Virus record (IMG/VR): IMGVR_UViG_3300046782_000218
Location: 1 to 64,000 of that record
Length of the DNA stretch: 64,000 bases
Source: a virus
Strand: one strand, 5' to 3'
Below, one piece after another: positions 29,756-36,645 of this stretch. The notes beneath the pieces are model-generated. The model was given only the letters and a program-made list of their open reading frames with translations, searched no databases and was not told where the DNA came from. Every line of letters starts with the position of its first letter. Within the stretch, counting starts at the first letter, position 1. The translations under genes and the position numbers were made by a program.

Positions 29756-29806
29756 CCGGTCCTGCCTCAAGGGAGAACGGACGGAAAACCCTTGAGGCAG
29801 GACCGG
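29756..29806 (-). ncRNA. 18-bp RNA hairpin between tRNA-like elements
   Basis: Perfect 18-bp stem (29756-29773 with 29789-29806) and 15-nt loop. This is the longest perfect hairpin I saw in the window and would be a substrate for RNase III. Confidence 0.55.
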
Positions 29807-29874
29807 ACCGGCTGCTCGCGGTTTGGTAGCCAGAGACTTGCCCTACCGCGAACTCAGGGGCACCGAACCCCAGT

Positions 29875-29998
29875 GGCGGCCAGAGGAATCGAACCTCCAC
29901 TTGAGACCCCAACGGGGAGAGAGTCTCGTGATCTCGATGCTGGCGTTTCAGGTGGGGTTCAGGGGGCCCCAACGCCTTGATCGAACCAGACAACCGCC
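29875..29998 (-). ncRNA. Enlarged tRNA-like element F
   Basis: 124 nt. Acceptor GGCGGTT with GGCCGCC (two wobbles), T-arm with TTCGATT loop. The middle has nested stems (GGCGTT with AACGCC; GAGAC with GTCTC around a CCCC/GGGG hairpin) instead of a normal anticodon arm. Confidence 0.35.
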
Positions 29999-30012
29999 TT
30001 GCTTTTCGGAAA

Positions 30013-30056
30013 ACCGGCCGGAACGCCATCATCGCCGTTCGAAACGTCCGGCCGGT
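30013..30056 (-). terminator. Leader terminator or attenuator of the RNA region
   Basis: 10-bp GC stem (30047-30056 with 30013-30022) followed on the RNA by four U, only about 12 nt after the start site of the promoter at 30075-30104. Confidence 0.5.
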
Positions 30057-30072
30057 CCCCCTTCGCACCCTT

Positions 30073-30387
30073 CTAGGGTACCATACCGTTTGCCTGGCTG
30101 TCAATCCCTCCGGGACGCCAGCCGCGCACCTCCTTGGCAGCAGCTCTCCAACCGTCCTGCCACTCGCCGTATCCATCCTGGTTGAACCGACTGAACAGCA
30201 TCTCGGCCGCTCCGTCCACCGCCTCGGCCTGCCCGCTGGCGAAAGCCCGGTTCAGTTCCTCCGCCACCGCCTCAGCGATACGCTTGGTCTTGAACTGCAG
30301 AACCGAGATCTTAACGGTCTTGCCGTTCTCGTCCACAATGTCTATGGGGTGGGTTGCCCCACGAGCATTGACCTGATACTGTCTCAC
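30073..30387 (-). CDS. Hypothetical protein, 104 aa
   Basis: GTG 30387 with CGGAGGA upstream; longer starts run through the promoter. A beta N-terminus (THPIDIVDENGKTVKISVLQF) is followed by a helix (RIAEAVAEELNRAFASG) and an aromatic C-terminus. Its end overlaps the promoter of the RNA region. No family is recognised. Confidence 0.6.
   Translation of the reverse strand: MRQYQVNARGATHPIDIVDENGKTVKISVLQFKTKRIAEAVAEELNRAFASGQAEAVDGAAEMLFSRFNQDGYGEWQDGWRAAAKEVRGWRPGGIDSQANGMVP
30075..30104 (-). promoter_or_regulatory. Promoter of the tRNA-like RNA region (TTGACA-N18-TACCCT)
   Basis: Consensus -35 (30099-30104), weak -10 (30075-30080) with extended TGG. Confidence 0.6.
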
Positions 30388-30421
30388 TCGCTCATCCTCC
30401 GGTCTGTCCGTTCTGTGCCCT

Positions 30422-30451
30422 ATTGTACCATGCGGGTTGTCCCGGCAGCAA
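30422..30451 (-). promoter_or_regulatory. Promoter (TTGCTG-N18-TACAAT)
   Basis: -35 at 30446-30451, -10 at 30422-30427, extended TGG; drives the 30073-30387 gene. Confidence 0.65.
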
Positions 30452-30461
30452 GTAGGGCGGA

Positions 30462-30962
30462 TCAAGACGCGAGAGCCCAGGCTTCGTTGTCGGGAACTGC
30501 CCACACCGGATACCGGCCTCGCCGATAAATCAGGGTGGGCACACCGGATTTGACCGATCGGTGAATGCAGTCCCAGGTACCGTTGGAATGCTCCTGCCAC
30601 ACAAACCCAAGCGTGGCGAGGGGATGCTCGTCAACCATCCGCTGGTTGCGGTAGTTACCTTGAGCAGGACAGAAGTCGGACACACCGTTCCAACGGCGGT
30701 GCCTCGGGGTGCAGGTCGGCAAGCACGGGTCCGACCACCGAGCCTCTACTCGCTTGACCCGAACGCCTTCGTAGTACCGGTTCACCGCCCAGCCGTCCGC
30801 CAAGTTGTCGGCTCCGCTACGGTTCTTCCCGTGCATCACCGTCATTAACGTGAACGGACCAGCCACTACCAGCGAGCAGTACGCTTCCCACAACGCGTTG
30901 TCCAACATGCCAGGGTCAGCCCACGTCCTGCTGCCGGTAACCAGTATTAGTGCTTCGCTCAC
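30462..30962 (-). CDS. SLOG/DUF2493-like protein
   Basis: 166 residues, GTG start with GAGGGGG upstream. The pattern ALILVTGSRTWADP, then a helix, VMHGKNRSGADNLADGWAV and VRVKRVEARW is that of the DUF2493/YspA branch of the SLOG superfamily (Rossmann-like, nucleotide or NAD-derivative binding). In phages such proteins are common and of unknown role; SLOG proteins in bacteria often sense nucleotide signals. Cys residues (CLPTC) near the middle are unusual. Confidence 0.7.
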   Translation of the reverse strand: MSEALILVTGSRTWADPGMLDNALWEAYCSLVVAGPFTLMTVMHGKNRSGADNLADGWAVNRYYEGVRVKRVEARWSDPCLPTCTPRHRRWNGVSDFCPAQGNYRNQRMVDEHPLATLGFVWQEHSNGTWDCIHRSVKSGVPTLIYRRGRYPVWAVPDNEAWALAS

Positions 30963-30982
30963 GGTTCAGACCCCCTCACGGG

Positions 30983-32929
30983 TCAGTGTCGGGTGTGATC
31001 GATCTCCCAACCGGTGTCGAGCAGGAACCGCTCTTCCCGGTCGTCCCCCAGCTTACGGCCGGTGAGGCACGCCTCGCGCATCGAGCACATGCGCTTGCAG
31101 CGCTCGGCGTCCGGGTGTCGGGTGTGCTTGTTCGCCTTGGAATGCAGGTACCTGGCCGTTTCCAAGGTCTCCTGCAACAGCGTGCGGACCTCCTGGTCTG
31201 TGCGGTTGGTGGGGACTCGGGCGAACCTACCATCGATCGGCTGCGGCTTAGGCTGGGCACCCGGCTTGAGGCCAGCGGCCTTGTCGGCGTGCCATTGAGC
31301 CACGACGTCCGGATGATCACCCTTGTTCCGGGTGGTCCGCACGCCGTTGTACAGGCAGGCAAAGATGTTCTTGTCGAGCAGATTCAAGGCACCTTTGTAT
31401 ACGCCGAACTGATCGTGGAAGTCGAGATCCTGGGTGTCCCCCGGCAAGTTGGCTGCACTGTTGTGGGTCATCACGCCGTTAACCGCAAACAGGCTATCAG
31501 CGGCTCGGACTTCCAAGTCGGTACACGCTCTCTCGCCTATCGGTTCAACACTTACTACCGACAGCCGTTCTTGCAGAGAAGCCTTAGACCGCTTCCACCG
31601 ACTTAGTTTTTCCTCATGATGGTACGGTGCGGGGAAGTCACTCGGAAACCGCATTTTGACTTCCCAGTTGGGGGCACCTACGCCGCCTTGATACTTTGGT
31701 CCCTTGTTACACCAAACGGTTGCCACCCCGCCCAGTGATTCAACCAGCTTTATTACATCATTGGCCAGCTGCTTGGAACCTGTCTGGTACAACGGGACAC
31801 CCTTACGGTGAGATCCGTCCGTATCCATCAGTCCACGAAGCAGCTCCAAGCGCTGATTAAATGACCCCAGCAGGTATCCGGACGGGATGAACTTATGGGG
31901 GCCATCCGACCCGTGCAGTCCCAGAGACTTTACCACGTCCCCTAGGGTTCCTGCCAGTCGGTACGTGTCCGCTTTGGTCGGGTGTTTGTACACGCCGGAC
32001 ACGTAGCTGCCCTCGGGCAAAGCAGCTTTAACCCGAGCCACGGTCCCCGGGTGATTCTTAGTGAATGTTACGGGCAGAGAAGTGAACCCGCCGTCCCCCA
32101 ACAGCGCTCCTAGCAAGTAGGGGTCTAGTTGGAAAGTGCGTTCCGGCCGGTCGGACCTCGGAGACTGCAACATCCGGTAGGTCACTCCGGAAGCAACGTT
32201 AGCAGCCATTTCGGCTGTAGTGATCTCTTCACGCACATACCGGCCGGTATGCACTGACCTGTCTACGGGCCACACGTGGTCTCCGGAACACACTACTTCA
32301 ATCCCGTTTCGCAGAGTGACCAGGTAACAGTCAAGCTGAATGCTGCGGCTAGCTGCGACAACCTCAGTCCAGGTCCCATCGGATGACAGCACCAGGTCTC
32401 CAGCCGTTACGTCGCCGATGCGTGTCTTACCGGAGAACGTCTGTATGGGCGTATCGTCACTCAGGCACTTGTGATCCCACACCCAGCGGCGACCGGTCAT
32501 CCGATGTTCGGCCACCAGGTCAACGCCGCCCTTGAGGGTGAATCCGGACAGCCGACCGCTGGCCGTCCTGAGCGGTACTTCGAACCGGTATTCGACCGCG
32601 AGGATCTTCCATTCCTCATCGACGCCGTAATGTTCGACGTACCCTTCGAACATCCACCTTACCAGATCGATGGTGTCAGGGTCCTTGCCGGTGGCGGCCA
32701 GATCGGCGAACACCTGGTCAACCGACGACATGGCCACGGCCTTGTTGCCCGGAACCCGTAGCAATGATCGGTACCAGGTCTCCAACACGAGGTGGAACAT
32801 GGACCCCTTGGCGAGAGGGCCGGTTCCGTCGTTCTCCTTGGTCCACCTTTGGGCGTATGTCCTCCAGTGATAGTGGGGGCACATCCTACCGCGTTGGATC
32901 TCGGAGTAGCTAACCGTTACTGTCGACAC
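30983..32929 (-). CDS. RecB/Cas4-like exonuclease containing an intein
   Basis: 648-residue precursor. The N-extein (1-154) has QRGRMCPHYHW (first Cys), HLVLE, then GGVDLVA (Asp136) and WDHK (Asp152, Lys154), the PD-(D/E)xK core. The C-extein ends with CKRMCSMREAC, the Cys cluster of iron-sulfur Cas4/AddB-type nucleases. A 336-residue intein sits directly after the catalytic Lys154. After splicing the nuclease would be 312 residues. It would resect DNA for the Sak4-like recombinase. GTG start with AAGGAC upstream. Confidence 0.85.
   Translation of the reverse strand: MSTVTVSYSEIQRGRMCPHYHWRTYAQRWTKENDGTGPLAKGSMFHLVLETWYRSLLRVPGNKAVAMSSVDQVFADLAATGKDPDTIDLVRWMFEGYVEHYGVDEEWKILAVEYRFEVPLRTASGRLSGFTLKGGVDLVAEHRMTGRRWVWDHKCLSDDTPIQTFSGKTRIGDVTAGDLVLSSDGTWTEVVAASRSIQLDCYLVTLRNGIEVVCSGDHVWPVDRSVHTGRYVREEITTAEMAANVASGVTYRMLQSPRSDRPERTFQLDPYLLGALLGDGGFTSLPVTFTKNHPGTVARVKAALPEGSYVSGVYKHPTKADTYRLAGTLGDVVKSLGLHGSDGPHKFIPSGYLLGSFNQRLELLRGLMDTDGSHRKGVPLYQTGSKQLANDVIKLVESLGGVATVWCNKGPKYQGGVGAPNWEVKMRFPSDFPAPYHHEEKLSRWKRSKASLQERLSVVSVEPIGERACTDLEVRAADSLFAVNGVMTHNSAANLPGDTQDLDFHDQFGVYKGALNLLDKNIFACLYNGVRTTRNKGDHPDVVAQWHADKAAGLKPGAQPKPQPIDGRFARVPTNRTDQEVRTLLQETLETARYLHSKANKHTRHPDAERCKRMCSMREACLTGRKLGDDREERFLLDTGWEIDHTRH
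31460..32467 (-). mobile_element. Intein with LAGLIDADG homing endonuclease
   Basis: 336 residues: Cys1 in CLSDDTP (precursor residue 155), a block-B-like GDHVW, two dodecapeptide motifs (LLGALLGDGG and LLRGLMDTDG), and the C-terminal VNGVMTHN before Ser+1. All splice residues (Cys1, His-Asn, Ser+1) are present, so it should splice. Both acidic catalytic positions of the homing endonuclease are also kept. Confidence 0.88.
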
Positions 32930-32992
32930 TGTCGTCCTTCGTTAGATGTGGGCACGTTCCGCCGTTAAGATGCTTACCCAGAGTTCGCTTGT

Positions 32993-33472
32993 TCACGACA
33001 GCCGACCAGCAAGCTTGGCCTGCAGCTTCGGGCTGTCAACCAGCTCGGCAAGAGCATCGTCCCGAGACTTGGTGCCGGAGGTTACCTCCTGCTGCAAACG
33101 GCTCAGAAGCTTGGCGTCGTGACCGGGCCGGAACCGTCCTCCGCAAGTCTCCCCGCAGCCACACCCGCAGGTGCCCCCAGAGGCTCGTCCCGACGTCGTA
33201 CGGGGGCTCCGGGGCGCTCTCGTAGCCGCCCGGGTCCTCAGTGCCGTGGTGGCCGTCGTAGGCGCGGAGAGGGGCCCTTCCGCCTCACGGCGGTTCTCGT
33301 TCTCTGCGTGCACCTGCGTGGCCTGGTAGGCGTGGCTCGGCGTACCGCATTCCTTGCCCGGGTACCCGCAACGGCACGCGCTACGGAACTTTACCCCGTA
33401 CATCTCTGGGGGCCCCGGAACGTGTTTGATGTTGGGATCGATCTCCCTAGGCAGAATCGTGGGGACCGTCAT
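32993..33472 (-). CDS. PGHDAK-motif protein with Cys-rich region
   Basis: 159 residues, ATG with TAGGAGG. Early Cys pairs (ACRCG, ECG), a Thr/Arg/Ala-rich linker, then GTCGCGCGETCGGRFRPGHDAKLLSRLQ in consecutive blocks (about 96-125), and a helical tail. It is the fourth member of the PGHDAK family here and the one with the fullest CxCxC cluster before the motif. Function unknown. Confidence 0.65.
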   Translation of the reverse strand: MTVPTILPREIDPNIKHVPGPPEMYGVKFRSACRCGYPGKECGTPSHAYQATQVHAENENRREAEGPLSAPTTATTALRTRAATRAPRSPRTTSGRASGGTCGCGCGETCGGRFRPGHDAKLLSRLQQEVTSGTKSRDDALAELVDSPKLQAKLAGRLS

Positions 33473-33483
33473 GGGCCGACCTC

Positions 33484-34068
33484 CTATTCTCCAGTGGTAC
33501 TGTGCAGTCTATCATGGCCTTGCCCCGTGGGCAAGTTGTCCTGTTTGTGTCCCGTAACCGAGGCCCATATCCGGCCGTGCCAAATCCGGGATACAGTGGC
33601 GTGCGATACCCCAAACTGAGCAGCCACCTCGATACGCGTTGCCGTTCCTTTGAGCCTGTACACTGCCAACGCCTGTCCGGCTGACAGCCTGGCTTGGCTG
33701 CTGGTCTTCTCGAAGCTCCGATGTGCAGGACTAATGCACCGATAATCGCCGCAGGTCAGCGTCGTATACTGGTCGTTTATCGCGGGAAACCATTCATTCA
33801 TCATCCACCAGAACGCGGAATGACGAGGGCTGGTTTTGCTCGGGCCGCGTGACCGGCAGTCGAACACCGGATACAGCGCACCGTTTTTGCGCTTGTTGAA
33901 CCGACCGACCCACACCCAGCAGCCGTCAGGAGTTCTCTCAACTCGGGACAGCCAGCTGGCCCTAGGTCCTTCCAGTTTCTTGAACGTCAGTCGGTGCATA
34001 TACGCAGGCCGAGCGGTCGGCCGGGACACTATCGCCCAAGCCGACCGCTCCGTGGTGGGAAACGCCAT
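33484..34068 (-). CDS. HNH endonuclease with C-terminal helix-turn-helix
   Basis: 194 residues, ATGA overlap with the upstream gene. The middle has CWVWVG, then AFWWMMNEWF and LTCGDYRCISPAHRSF, the degenerate HNH of the phage HNH_3 type. The C-terminus RIEVAAQFGVSHATVSRIWHG is a resolvase-like helix-turn-helix (NUMOD-like) for target recognition. Probably a homing endonuclease. Confidence 0.75.
   Translation of the reverse strand: MAFPTTERSAWAIVSRPTARPAYMHRLTFKKLEGPRASWLSRVERTPDGCWVWVGRFNKRKNGALYPVFDCRSRGPSKTSPRHSAFWWMMNEWFPAINDQYTTLTCGDYRCISPAHRSFEKTSSQARLSAGQALAVYRLKGTATRIEVAAQFGVSHATVSRIWHGRIWASVTGHKQDNLPTGQGHDRLHSTTGE
33506..33534 (-). promoter_or_regulatory. Promoter inside the HNH gene end (TTGCCC-N17-TAGACT)
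   Basis: -35 at 33529-33534, -10 at 33506-33511, extended TGA; serves the 32993-33472 gene and the RecB-like gene beyond. Confidence 0.6.
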
Positions 34069-34820
34069 CAGATCTTTCCCGCGCAAACCGGGCCCATACC
34101 GCGCTCGATCGATTCCTCATCAGTAAGCAGAGCGGCACACCTTACACACCGCCCGTACAGCTTGCCGAATTCCCGGGCCTGCTCCATCGTCATCCGGTCA
34201 GCCGGGGCGATCTTCCGCATGCCGCCCACGATCCGCTCGAAGAACCACTCGTCGCCGTCCTGCGTCAGCTTCTTGGCGTACAGTCGGCCGGACCCGTGCA
34301 CCGCGCGCTGCACCTTGTAGATGTCGCCGTTCGCGGTCTTGTACATGCCCTCCGTGACCTCAGCCACGGGCTCGTCAGCAACGACCTTCTTCTTGTACGG
34401 CCACGGCTGGCTCAGCATGTGCTCCCGAGCGGCGTCCACGTCGGCCATCTTCATCGCCCCAAGGAACGTCTCCAGCTCCTGGCCGAGATATTCCGTGATG
34501 TTCTTCGCGGCGGCCAGCTTGCGGATCATGTTCTTCTGGGGCTCGCTGGCCTCACGGTCGTTGCGGCGGGGGGTTTTCGAGGTGCCGAACCCGTTGCCGG
34601 AACCCTGCGGGCGGGGGGCGGTGGAGGCAACCGGCGTGCGGTGAGCCGCCGGACGGGCAGTCTGGGCGGTGAGTTGGCCGAGGACGATTTCCATGCCCTT
34701 GCGGAGGGTGCAGGGCTCGTTGGCGGTGCAGCACCCGGCGTCGTGCACCTGCAGACCCTCGCGGATCATCGTGGCCTGCTCGCTGGCTTCGGCCTTGGTG
34801 TTCGGGATGATGACCGGCAT
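34068..34820 (-). CDS. Protein with C-terminal DUF6011-like zinc motif
   Basis: 250 residues, ATG with AGGAGG. The N-terminal part has CCTANEPC; the middle is a linker; residues about 95-150 are helical (EPQKNMIRKLAAAKNITEYL). The C-terminus GRCVRCAALLTDEESIERGMGPVCAGKI (positions about 222-249, given here as one known block of three Cys) is typical of DUF6011. Such proteins are frequent near phage replication genes; no reaction is known. Confidence 0.7.
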   Translation of the reverse strand: MPVIIPNTKAEASEQATMIREGLQVHDAGCCTANEPCTLRKGMEIVLGQLTAQTARPAAHRTPVASTAPRPQGSGNGFGTSKTPRRNDREASEPQKNMIRKLAAAKNITEYLGQELETFLGAMKMADVDAAREHMLSQPWPYKKKVVADEPVAEVTEGMYKTANGDIYKVQRAVHGSGRLYAKKLTQDGDEWFFERIVGGMRKIAPADRMTMEQAREFGKLYGRCVRCAALLTDEESIERGMGPVCAGKI

Positions 34821-34851
34821 TTTGTCCTCCTGGTGTCTCGCTGTTGATACT

Positions 34852-34881
34852 ATTTTATCATGCCCAGGAGTGCACGCACAA
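34852..34881 (-). promoter_or_regulatory. Promoter of the recombination transcript (TTGTGC-N18-TAAAAT)
   Basis: -35 at 34876-34881, -10 at 34852-34857, extended TGA. Confidence 0.75.
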
Positions 34882-34922
34882 GTCGGCCCCCGAGATCGTG
34901 TTGATGAATCTCGGGGGCCGAC
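34882..34922 (-). terminator. Hairpin terminator
   Basis: 15-bp perfect stem (34882-34896 with 34908-34922) after the 58-aa gene, touching the next -35. Confidence 0.65.
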
Positions 34923-34924
34923 CG

Positions 34925-35101
34925 TCAGGTTAGTTCGCGTTGCCACCGAGGAGGCATGTCGTCTATCTCGGTGTGCAGCTCGTCCGCGTTGGCCCAGGTT
35001 CGGACGCCCCACGTTCCGGTTTCCTTGTCAGCGTCTGCCGTGACGCCAATCAGGCATTTCCGGAGCTTGCGGGCCACCACCTTGGCCTGTTCCTCGGTCA
35101 C
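34925..35101 (-). CDS. Hypothetical protein, 58 aa
   Basis: GTGA overlap with the NlpC/P60 gene. A charged N-terminal helix (EEQAKVVARKLRKCLIG) and Trp-rich C-terminus (TWGVRTWANADE, PPRWQREL). No family is recognised. Confidence 0.5.
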   Translation of the reverse strand: MTEEQAKVVARKLRKCLIGVTADADKETGTWGVRTWANADELHTEIDDMPPRWQRELT

Positions 35102-35583
35102 CACAGCCTGCCGTAGTAGGCGTGGCGGCCACCGCCGAGATACTCGCTAATCGGAGCGTATACGACGCGGTAACCTCGATAGGAGCCGGAGTTGGCGTTG
35201 ATCATCCAGGACTTGCCCGACCAGTACCCGGCGTAGATACCGACGTGGGTAATGCGGCTTGACGAGTAGCCGATGGCCACCAGGTCACCGACCCTGCGGT
35301 AGCTCCACGAGATGTGATGCATCGAGTTGTACTGGGACTGCGCCGTTCGCGGCACCGCATGACCCGCGTGTCCGAAGGCGTAGTAGGTCAGGCCGGAGCA
35401 GTCGAAGCGGTACGGACCGGCCGCGCCGTACTGATACGGGTAGCCGTTCTTGCTCTTGGCGATGCTGTATGCTTTGGTCTCGATCTGGGTCGGGGTAAGG
35501 GCCGACGAGGGCGTGGCTTCGGCCATTCCCAGAGCCGTCATCATTGCGGTGGCGACGGCCACGGTAACAAGCTTACTGTTCAC
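35098..35583 (-). CDS. Secreted NlpC/P60-type peptidase
   Basis: 161 residues, GTG with TGGAG upstream. The N-terminus is a signal peptide (basic MNSK, hydrophobic core, then ATPSSA). The catalytic Cys is in FDCSGLTYYAF and the His in THVGIYAG, as in NlpC/P60 gamma-D-glutamyl-diaminopimelate endopeptidases. A signal peptide is unusual for a phage lysin; it would be exported before lysis. It lies in the early region, so it may alter the wall during infection rather than lyse. Confidence 0.8.
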   Translation of the reverse strand: MNSKLVTVAVATAMMTALGMAEATPSSALTPTQIETKAYSIAKSKNGYPYQYGAAGPYRFDCSGLTYYAFGHAGHAVPRTAQSQYNSMHHISWSYRRVGDLVAIGYSSSRITHVGIYAGYWSGKSWMINANSGSYRGYRVVYAPISEYLGGGRHAYYGRLW

Positions 35584-35604
35584 GATCAGATCTCCAATGT
35601 GGGA

Positions 35605-35718
35605 CTACTGGGGGGCAACACTGAACCTGCGAGCAGCTCGGCCTTCCTCTCGACGTGCCTCGTTGCGGTCCATCCGACGCTCGATGATCTCGGTCTGATC
35701 GAACTTCTCCTGGGCCAC
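35605..35718 (-). CDS. Charged microprotein, 37 aa
   Basis: GTG one base after the preceding stop, with AAGGATA upstream. One long charged helix (Arg/Glu-rich). No family is recognised. Confidence 0.4.
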   Translation of the reverse strand: MAQEKFDQTEIIERRMDRNEARREEGRAARRFSVAPQ

Positions 35719-35719
35719 G

Positions 35720-35941
35720 TTAGCTATCCTTGGGGTCTTCCGCGTGGAGTTCCCACGCGTGGTATCGGAACCAGCCGTCGGTCCAGGGCTGCGGGTCGAA
35801 CTTGGTCCTCGGCTCGTGGTGTACCGGATTTTGCAGCCCCCACACCGGCCGGATGACCTTGCCCGCAGCCGCTGCTTTCACCAGCTGCCGGGTGTTGGGA
35901 CCCTTGCCCTTGAACGCTGCTCGGTACTCCATCGTCGCCAT
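35720..35941 (-). CDS. Hypothetical protein, 73 aa, leaderless
   Basis: The ATG is six bases after a TTTACT -10. Basic N-terminal half, then Trp/Pro/His-rich C-terminus (PQPWTDGWFRYHAWELH). No family is recognised. Confidence 0.5.
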   Translation of the reverse strand: MATMEYRAAFKGKGPNTRQLVKAAAAGKVIRPVWGLQNPVHHEPRTKFDPQPWTDGWFRYHAWELHAEDPKDS

Positions 35942-35947
35942 ACCCCT

Positions 35948-35976
35948 AGTAAAACATAGGCTTGCCCCAGGCGCAA
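35948..35976 (-). promoter_or_regulatory. Leaderless promoter (TTGCGC-N17-TTTACT)
   Basis: -35 at 35971-35976, -10 at 35948-35953. Confidence 0.5.
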
Positions 35977-35990
35977 TCCCCCAGATACAC

Positions 35991-36028
35991 CAGCAGCCGG
36001 GGACCCCTCGACGGAGCCCCCGGCTGCT
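35991..36028 (-). terminator. Hairpin terminator
   Basis: 12-bp perfect stem (35991-36002 with 36017-36028) after the 36036-36374 gene. Confidence 0.6.
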
Positions 36029-36035
36029 GGGTTTA

Positions 36036-36374
36036 TCAATGTGATACGGTGAACATGACGAGATCGAACCGGCCGATCAGCTTCCACACTTCGTTCAGCT
36101 CGCCGAACAGTCCCTGGATCTTGATCACCTGGAACGGCTGATTGGCACGGCCTCGGTAGAACCGTACTGTGCCCTCGCCGTACACGTAGTTGGTTTCGAT
36201 CTCGATGGGGCTGTCAGGCGCGATGAGCAAGTTGCGCCATCGGCCGTACTTGACCTGTTCGAAATCCACTCCGTTGAGCACGTTGACCAGATCGGTCATA
36301 TGCTGCTGCACAAGCTTACACCGCGACGCGTTGGTGTCGGTGTCCGCTGTTGCTGTCGCCACTCGGTTTCCCAT
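36036..36374 (-). CDS. Hypothetical beta-rich protein (start uncertain)
   Basis: ATG 36374 overlaps the HTH gene by 59 bases and lacks a good ribosome site; ATG 36299 is an alternative. The C-terminal 80 residues alternate strands (EIETNYVYGEGTVRFYRG, FQVIKIQGLFGEL). No family is recognised. Co-transcribed with the HTH gene. Confidence 0.5.
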   Translation of the reverse strand: MGNRVATATADTDTNASRCKLVQQHMTDLVNVLNGVDFEQVKYGRWRNLLIAPDSPIEIETNYVYGEGTVRFYRGRANQPFQVIKIQGLFGELNEVWKLIGRFDLVMFTVSH

Positions 36375-36600
36375 CCTGCTCGAAGACATTGACACGGAGG
36401 AAACGACCGAACGCGGTCTTGCCGGAAACGTACGCTTCGAGAGCTTCCTCCGGGTCGAGTCGGTACTCATGGACGATCCGGCCGAGTAGTTCCCGACCGG
36501 GAAGACGGCCCCCGGACTTGATCCGAGACACCGTGGTGAAATGACATCCCACTCGGGCAGCGAACTGCCCCAGCGTGACCACTTCCCTACTCATTTCCAT
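36316..36600 (-). CDS. Small helix-turn-helix regulator
   Basis: ATG 36600 is seven bases after the -10, so the mRNA is probably leaderless; ATG 36594 is also possible. Residues about 8-45 form a Cro/CI-type HTH (VTLGQFAARVGCHFTTVSRI, then GGRLPGRELLGRI). The C-terminus is polar. It sits at the border between early genes and the late block and may control the switch or its own promoter. Confidence 0.7.
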   Translation of the reverse strand: MEMSREVVTLGQFAARVGCHFTTVSRIKSGGRLPGRELLGRIVHEYRLDPEEALEAYVSGKTAFGRFLRVNVFEQDGKPSGDSNSGHRHQRVAV

Positions 36601-36607
36601 GACTGCC

Positions 36608-36637
36608 ATGGTACCATACCCCTTGTCTACGTAGCAA
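36608..36637 (-). promoter_or_regulatory. Promoter of the HTH regulator (TTGCTA-N18-TACCAT)
   Basis: -35 at 36632-36637, -10 at 36608-36613, extended TGG. Rightmost promoter of this family in the window. Confidence 0.6.
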
Positions 36638-36645
36638 TGGTGTAT

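Noticed and set aside
36316-36600. Prophage immunity repressor
   Set aside because: The HTH protein is very short, no integrase or attachment site is seen, and nothing else suggests lysogeny.
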